A stretch of 64,000 nt of DNA from Kudoa neothunni (Eukaryota; Cnidaria): NCBI GenBank assembly GCA_964304625.1, contig OZ199838.1:12958001-13022000 (forward strand), written 5' to 3'. The translations under genes were made by a program, and so were the position numbers. This document shows positions 59,107 to 64,000 of the stretch, in pieces. How positions within the stretch are numbered: position 1 is the stretch's first letter; each line of letters opens with the position of its first letter. The notes under the pieces are model-generated. The model was not told where the DNA came from. It saw nothing but the letters and a program-made list of their open reading frames with translations, and made no database searches.

Positions 59107-59763
59107 CTAAATAGAAATGGCGTTAATAACACCTGTAAAATAAAATTATATGACCACACAACCAGTCTAACAAATAAAACAATGAAGCATTACTTTGTTT
59201 ATCAATGTTGGCGCCAACAAGGTAAAAAATATAGTTGTAAGTTCGATGATATCGATAAAGAGTGGAGAACCCAAACAGCAATGTTATGGGTGTTAGTATT
59301 GACAGTATAATCAAGGTCCCCTAAATCAGCCAAATCCTTCCCAGTCACATAATATGCAGAAAATAACATTCACATTTTTAATAGCATATTTTGGCGATTC
59401 GATTGCATTAAAGGTAAGGAAATGAAAAATAAAAATGAAAAAATTCGCCATAATAGAAGTGAAGATGAAGAACTTTCTTTCTTTGCTCACCCCCACGATC
59501 GTATATATCATATAGAAAACTATACTCCATCTAATTAACAACTAAATCATTCTCAAATATATTCACTTACACAGATTGACCAAAACTAATATATAAAAGG
59601 ATGTGTGCACCGACACGTATGGATAGGTTGCTAGCTGACTAATGGCACTAGTGAGCAACAGCAGGCAGGTCAAAGAGCTGAATACAAGAAAAAGTGTCTC
59701 CTTAAGAGACATCCTCCTTATATTCTTACACTTTAAATATAAATATAAAGCCTTATGCTGCAT
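59107..59763 (-). CDS. Multi-pass membrane protein, family unknown (tentative model)
   Basis: The minus strand carries three neighbouring segments that each encode hydrophobic helices separated by short loops: 59763 to about 59575 (LFLVFSSLTCLLLLTSAIS and YILVLV), 59541 to about 59340 (IVFYMIYTIVG and ANFFIFIFHFLTF), and about 59310-59123 (LSILTPITLLFGFS and a last hydrophobic run after a charged loop). Gaps between them hold plausible GT...TTTAG introns of 30-50 nt, though donor choice is uncertain and one obvious donor gives the wrong phase. A stop at 59107-59109 closes the best model. This suggests five or six transmembrane helices. An ATG further upstream (about 59,860) may start an additional cytosolic exon. 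I do not recognise the family. Strong coding composition, repeated helices and short loops argue it is a gene, not an AT-rich shadow. Confidence 0.45.
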
Positions 59764-59879
59764 TCTGATAAAGACAAGTTACCCATCCAAATAGTGGGAA
59801 ATATACGTTTTGTGGAACATTTTGTTTTCGTGAGTTCACATCGTATACCATGTATGTGGTCTCCATTTGAGATTAATGT

Positions 59880-61785
59880 GGTTTAAACAAGATTATCTTT
59901 TCTCTTCGAAAAACAATCAAGGTAAAAACTCCTAAGATATCGACGTAGAACATTTTAGGTAGTTACTCATAAATTAAATGTGAACCCTTTGATACATATC
60001 AACTTATCCAACTCGATATCCTAAATTAACATTTTTGTAGATAGGTGCAAATATTAGTGCCGAAATAAATTCGATATACGAATTTTTAGCGTTACCGTCA
60101 TAATTCATCTCATTGATATTGCGAAGTATCAGAACTTGCCTAATCAGGATAACATCATTTAATCTACAATTTGTTTTTCATTCTCACAAGTCAGAATATT
60201 GTTTTAAAGAAGACAAATTAGTTGAATTCAATATTTTCTGTGCAAAAGAAATAACTATTTAGCGTTAATGACAATATAGCAAGAATTTTTGCTCATATTT
60301 TAAATTATCAAGCAGATATAAACTTTTTATGCTTAATTTAAAGCTATCCTAAGCAAATATAATTACACTCAAATAGGATTAAGATTTTGATAAACTGTGT
60401 CACTTGAAAATTTGAACTTTGTAGTCCAAAACTCATTCCTTTATTTCCATTAGTAATTTTAAGTGGTATGACAATAGACAGTCATTACATTTCGTGAGTC
60501 ACTTTTCTTTTCTTCTCATTATCAACTACTATAGATATATATAAACAAATATGTCTGAGTGTGATTATCTACAATTAATCATTTTTAATGATAAATATTC
60601 CTTATAAAACATTAAGTAAAACAATTTTGAAAGCAAATAACATAAAGTTCGTACTTTGATATTTTATTCACGCCTAAATTGTTATTACGCTCAATCTCAT
60701 AAAAATTGGTGGATGTTACATTATGTATTTCCGCTTATCAATAAAACAAAGAATAGTTTAATTGATTAGTAAACTCTGTTCAATAATTTTGTTCCAGGGA
60801 TTCATTGGATCGCCACCACATATTAATTTAGTAAAAATAAATAAATTTTCATCCACCATATAAATGTTGAATTTGTAAATAAGTTTGATTAAATTAACAG
60901 GAATAGCCGTTAATATTATATTTTTCCATAAATTTCGAATTCCGTTAACGTATGGCGTAGAATAAAGTTATTTGACATTTATATTCTTTTTTTATCAATA
61001 AAGAGAAATTTAAAACTGTTTTTGACTCTATCTAAACTCAATATAAGATTGTAATTAAAATATTACGGCATTGACAGACCTTGTTAATATTATTTAGCGA
61101 TAAATCCTCAAAAAGACGACTATTATTTCACGTTACATTAAATATAACTAATTGCATGAAACCACAATAAAAACTCTAACTCTACCCAAAAGGAATTAAT
61201 ACCGCTGTTGAAAAATAAAATAGGAATATGAAAAATTATAATTCTAGTTATTATTAGTTTCTCTCTTACTGTTTTAGTAAAATTAAATCATGTAATAAAA
61301 TACTAATCAACTTTCTCATAAATTTCACAAATATCCATTTAATCAATGCTTAGAAAATAATAAAGTTGTTTTCCCGCTTATAAAATCATTTTGGTGCCTT
61401 TCACATTAGAATCTAAAGTTTTAATTAATCAAAAGGAATAAAAATAAGTATCAGCTCCCATTCAAGTTCTAATTATATATTAGAGGAATGTTCCCAACCT
61501 TTTTCACCCTCGACCTATATTATTATCAGAATATATCTGACGACTTGCGTAAATATCGATTATTTTTGTCGAAAAGGACGACAATTTTTTATTCGTTATA
61601 TCAATATAATATTTATAAATAGTTCTTTTATATATAAAATTTTAAATAATAATTTTAGTATAACAAATAATTCGATTTACCACTTAATAGTAAAATATCA
61701 AACAGGATCCAAAAATTGCCGAAGAACACCGAACCCTGTAGTTGCCGTTGCTTCCCTCTAAAATTTCCATTAAACCTGCCGGATC
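59880..61785. other. Intergenic upstream of the TAF9-like gene
   Basis: 1.9 kb, AT-rich with no supported gene. At about 61,485-61,510 the sequence GGAATGTTCCCAACCTTTTT resembles a hAT-type end, but I could not find its partner. Confidence 0.4.
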
Positions 61786-62408
61786 ATGAGTAACTATGGT
61801 AACATTCCACCAAAGAATTTACAACAATCCAACAATCAAATTACCAGCAAAACTGTGCAACATATGAAAGATCTCTTGAGAATGTTCAACATAAATTCAT
61901 ATGACCCAAATGTCCCTCATATTCTGTTACAATTTGCTTACAGTATAACACAATTTAATTAAATTTTATTAAAATATGATTTTTAGATAGTATTTCTAAG
62001 AATATTGAAGATAGTGTAAATTTAATGCAAGCTACTTTGCCCTCTTCAAATAAAGGTCCTATAACCGATATTCCTGTTAAATTACTTCAGTATACCGCTA
62101 AGCAAAACTATAGACAGAAACAAAATTTGAAATCTCTCAATAATTCGTATCTAATAGCATTTTACTATGTATTCTATCTAGTGACTATTGTTTTATTGTG
62201 TAGAATGGCTATGAGAAAAAATAGACAACCATTACCAGTACCGAATGAGCACAATCCAATGTGCTATCCACCCGAAGATGATTGCATGATAAATAGTTCA
62301 ATTGTATTTGCTCCTGTAGACACGGAAATCACCAACTCAGCCGATAGCAGTCAATCGTCAGCTGGTTCCATGCCAGCGCTCAAATTGATTCCTTCTGACA
62401 AAAGCTAG
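61786..62408 (+). CDS. TAF9: TAF9-like histone-fold transcription factor (TFIID/SAGA)
   Basis: TAF9 pairs with TAF6 through an H3-like histone fold in TFIID and SAGA. Exon 1 (61786-61942) encodes KTVQHMKDLLRMFNINSYDP and NVPHILLQFAY, aligning with human AQMMAQILKDMGITEYEP and RVINQMLEFAF. After a 44-nt intron (61943-61986), exon 2 encodes the rest of helix 2 and VKLLQYTAKQN, aligning with VRLAIQCRAD. Then MAMRKNRQPLPVP matches IARQRNQTPLPLI. The segment 62147-62203 is a plausible 57-nt intron (GTATCT...TGTGTAG). It is in frame and would otherwise encode an odd hydrophobic run, so I favour splicing it: 173 residues, or 192 if retained. Sequence identity is low; the call rests on collinearity of the histone fold and the PLP motif. 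AATAAA lies at about 62,496. Confidence 0.72.
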
Positions 62409-62495
62409 ATTTAAATTGGATTGTACTTGTATTTATAAAAATTCTATCTATCTGTATATATATATATAACAATTGTTTCTATTTGGGTTTTTGCG

Positions 62496-62505
62496 CGAAT
62501 AAACC
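62496..62505 (+). promoter_or_regulatory. Polyadenylation hexamer for the TAF9-like gene
   Basis: AATAAA occurs in GCGAATAAACC about 90 bp after the stop codon, the expected distance for this compact gene style. Confidence 0.35.
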
Positions 62506-62656
62506 TCCTATATTCCCATATGCGGGCTTATTAATATATTTGACGTAATAAATGCACTTTGAAAGGTACTTCATTGGTTTTAGATATAGCGGATAGGTCT
62601 AAATTTGCTTTTTAATTATGAAATCGTAATGTATGTCATAACCAGATAATTTAAAG

Positions 62657-63430
62657 CAGCGGTTCTAAACCTCGGGTCCACGTGTGGTTCCAATAAAATC
62701 TGAATCAGATTTATCATTATACACAAATTATAATTAGGTATTTTTTTAAATTAGCGTAATTATTAAAAATTTCAAGTAAACCTTTCGCTATTGTTTCTTA
62801 TAAGTATTTTATATTTATTACAAACATTTTTGTGTTGCGATTTATTTTGTAATAAAAAATGTATAAACACAAAAATTATTCAATAGATTATTTGATAAAA
62901 CCTAAAAATTTCCAAAAAACATTTCTTACCATTGCAGCCTATGCAATTAGAATGATTACTCCGTTTGTAACAGCCTATTATTGCAAAACTATATGTACAT
63001 GCTAGTTAACATAAAAGCAAGGTCACAAAATTGCTTATATGCGTGTCGCTCCTTTAAATTCGTTGTCAGAATTCTGTGAACTCATTTATAAAAAGCGACT
63101 ACAAAAATCTCATTAAATATTCGTTTAATGTTTATTATTTATATAAAAATAAGTTTATTGCATTGTCTCACATTCTATTATATAATAGTTCATCCTTTGT
63201 TAACTCGTTAGTTTAATTCACACAATAACTAACAAAAATGGACATTTTTATAGAAAAGATATTTCGAACATTATACAAATATTTTTCACTTAGAAAGTCT
63301 TTATCGATTTTAGTTTTAAACATTTAACTATGTAGATATTATAAGTCACCAAATTTCATTAAATATTTTATTTAAAAATATTATGCGTCATTATCTATAC
63401 CCAGTTGGAATTTTAATAATTCTTAATAAA
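62657..63430 (+). mobile_element. hAT-type repeat, copy Y
   Basis: It starts CAGCGGTTCTAAACCTCGGG and parallels 17478-18215 throughout. Shared blocks include GTAATTATTAAAAA, TGCAATTAGAATGATTACTC (copy X TGCAATTGGGATGATTAATC), TACAAAAATCTCATTAAATA and ATTATGCGTCATT. The right terminus is not visible; it may lie beyond the window. No transposase frame was found. Confidence 0.6.
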
Positions 63431-64000
63431 GTTACTCAGAAGGATTTCATAGTTGTAAATGTTATTTAATGCATATTTTAAAACAAAACCACTACATAAT
63501 TAATTTACGTACTAAATATTTTAATAAACTCGGAGATATTAGATAAATAATTTAAATTGAACTAATATTAAAATTATAGAAAATTTTATTTTTATTTTTT
63601 TAAATAAATAAATAAATAATTTAACAACAACTTTAAATATTATCTGTCCACTAAAGTGCACAATGGGAACGAAAGGGTTAAAATATTTACATATATGATT
63701 GAATTATGCATTAAAACAAAATGGGGTTTCTAGTAAGTTCATTCAACACACAGGTGATACGCAGGGAAGAAAGGTTAAAAATTACTGGTTTAAAGCCCTG
63801 TAATAGTGGGAGTGTCCTTAGATCTCGTGAAAACCATCTGTTAGGTTGAGCTTTCGGAAATTCAATTTAATATACATGTTGAAACTTTATTTTATATGAT
63901 TTTATGGATTAATTAGATTGATATTAAAGTGTTGCGCAATTTTTTTAGACAAGAATTTATTAAATTATATGTCGACGAAAGAGATATTAATTTGAGCCAT
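63431..64000. other. AT-rich end of window
   Basis: It contains an (AAAT)n run at about 63,602-63,622. No gene is supported. 63,740-63,840 is a little less AT-rich but not classifiable. Confidence 0.4.

Noticed and set aside
1-64000. CRISPR arrays, bacterial operons, rRNA genes
   Set aside because: No regularly spaced identical repeats, no Shine-Dalgarno-linked gene runs and no rRNA-like conserved blocks; spliced animal-type genes throughout.

Overview
This is a very AT-rich eukaryotic window. Genes are spliced with canonical GT-AG introns, mostly about 33-80 nt long. The recognisable genes are conserved animal or eukaryotic genes in diverged form: VPS16, a CRIP-type LIM protein, a classical Ras, ERCC6/CSB, PPP1R11 (inhibitor-3), the nuclear-basket protein TPR and a TAF9-like histone-fold protein. 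A tandem pair of secreted multi-Kunitz genes is also present. Divergence, AT bias, tiny introns and a Kunitz expansion together suggest a fast-evolving animal endoparasite, for example a myxozoan. That assignment is an inference from style and gene content, not from a marker gene.

Layout. 1-12 kb holds decayed, unclassified coding relics on the minus strand, a 2.6-kb TA-flanked inverted-repeat transposon and a hAT transposase tail. 12.7-16.9 kb holds VPS16 (23 exons, +) followed by a 76-residue LIM protein (+). 17.5-20 kb is a nest of hAT-type repeats. 21.7-22.6 kb holds Ras (-). 25.5-27 kb and 33.4-34.9 kb hold two copies of a five-domain Kunitz gene (-). 36.8-37.9 kb is a Merlin-type DNA transposon with an ISXO2-like transposase relic. 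40.3-43.5 kb holds ERCC6/CSB (13 exons, +). 44.8-45.2 kb holds PPP1R11 (+). 46.9-53.1 kb holds TPR (-). 53.8-58 kb contains four short inverted-repeat elements, several with clear target-site duplications. 59.1-59.8 kb holds a multi-pass membrane protein of unknown family (-). 61.8-62.4 kb holds a TAF9-like gene (+), and from 62.7 kb there is a second copy of the 17.5-kb hAT-type repeat.

The genes do not form one pathway. They are housekeeping functions (HOPS/CORVET tethering, Ras signalling, transcription-coupled repair, PP1 control, nuclear pore basket, TFIID/SAGA) interleaved with transposon debris. The Kunitz pair is the lineage-specific feature. In each five-domain protein only domain 2 keeps all six cysteines; domains 3-5 lack the C14-C38 pair and domain 1 keeps only two cysteines.

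Two technical points matter to a reader. Several genes that otherwise read cleanly carry single-base frame slips, mostly in A/T homopolymers (four in TPR, one in Kunitz copy B, and a one-base phase conflict in VPS16), which looks like residual consensus error. Some introns needed to keep frame are only 24-26 nt, and one candidate is 21 nt.
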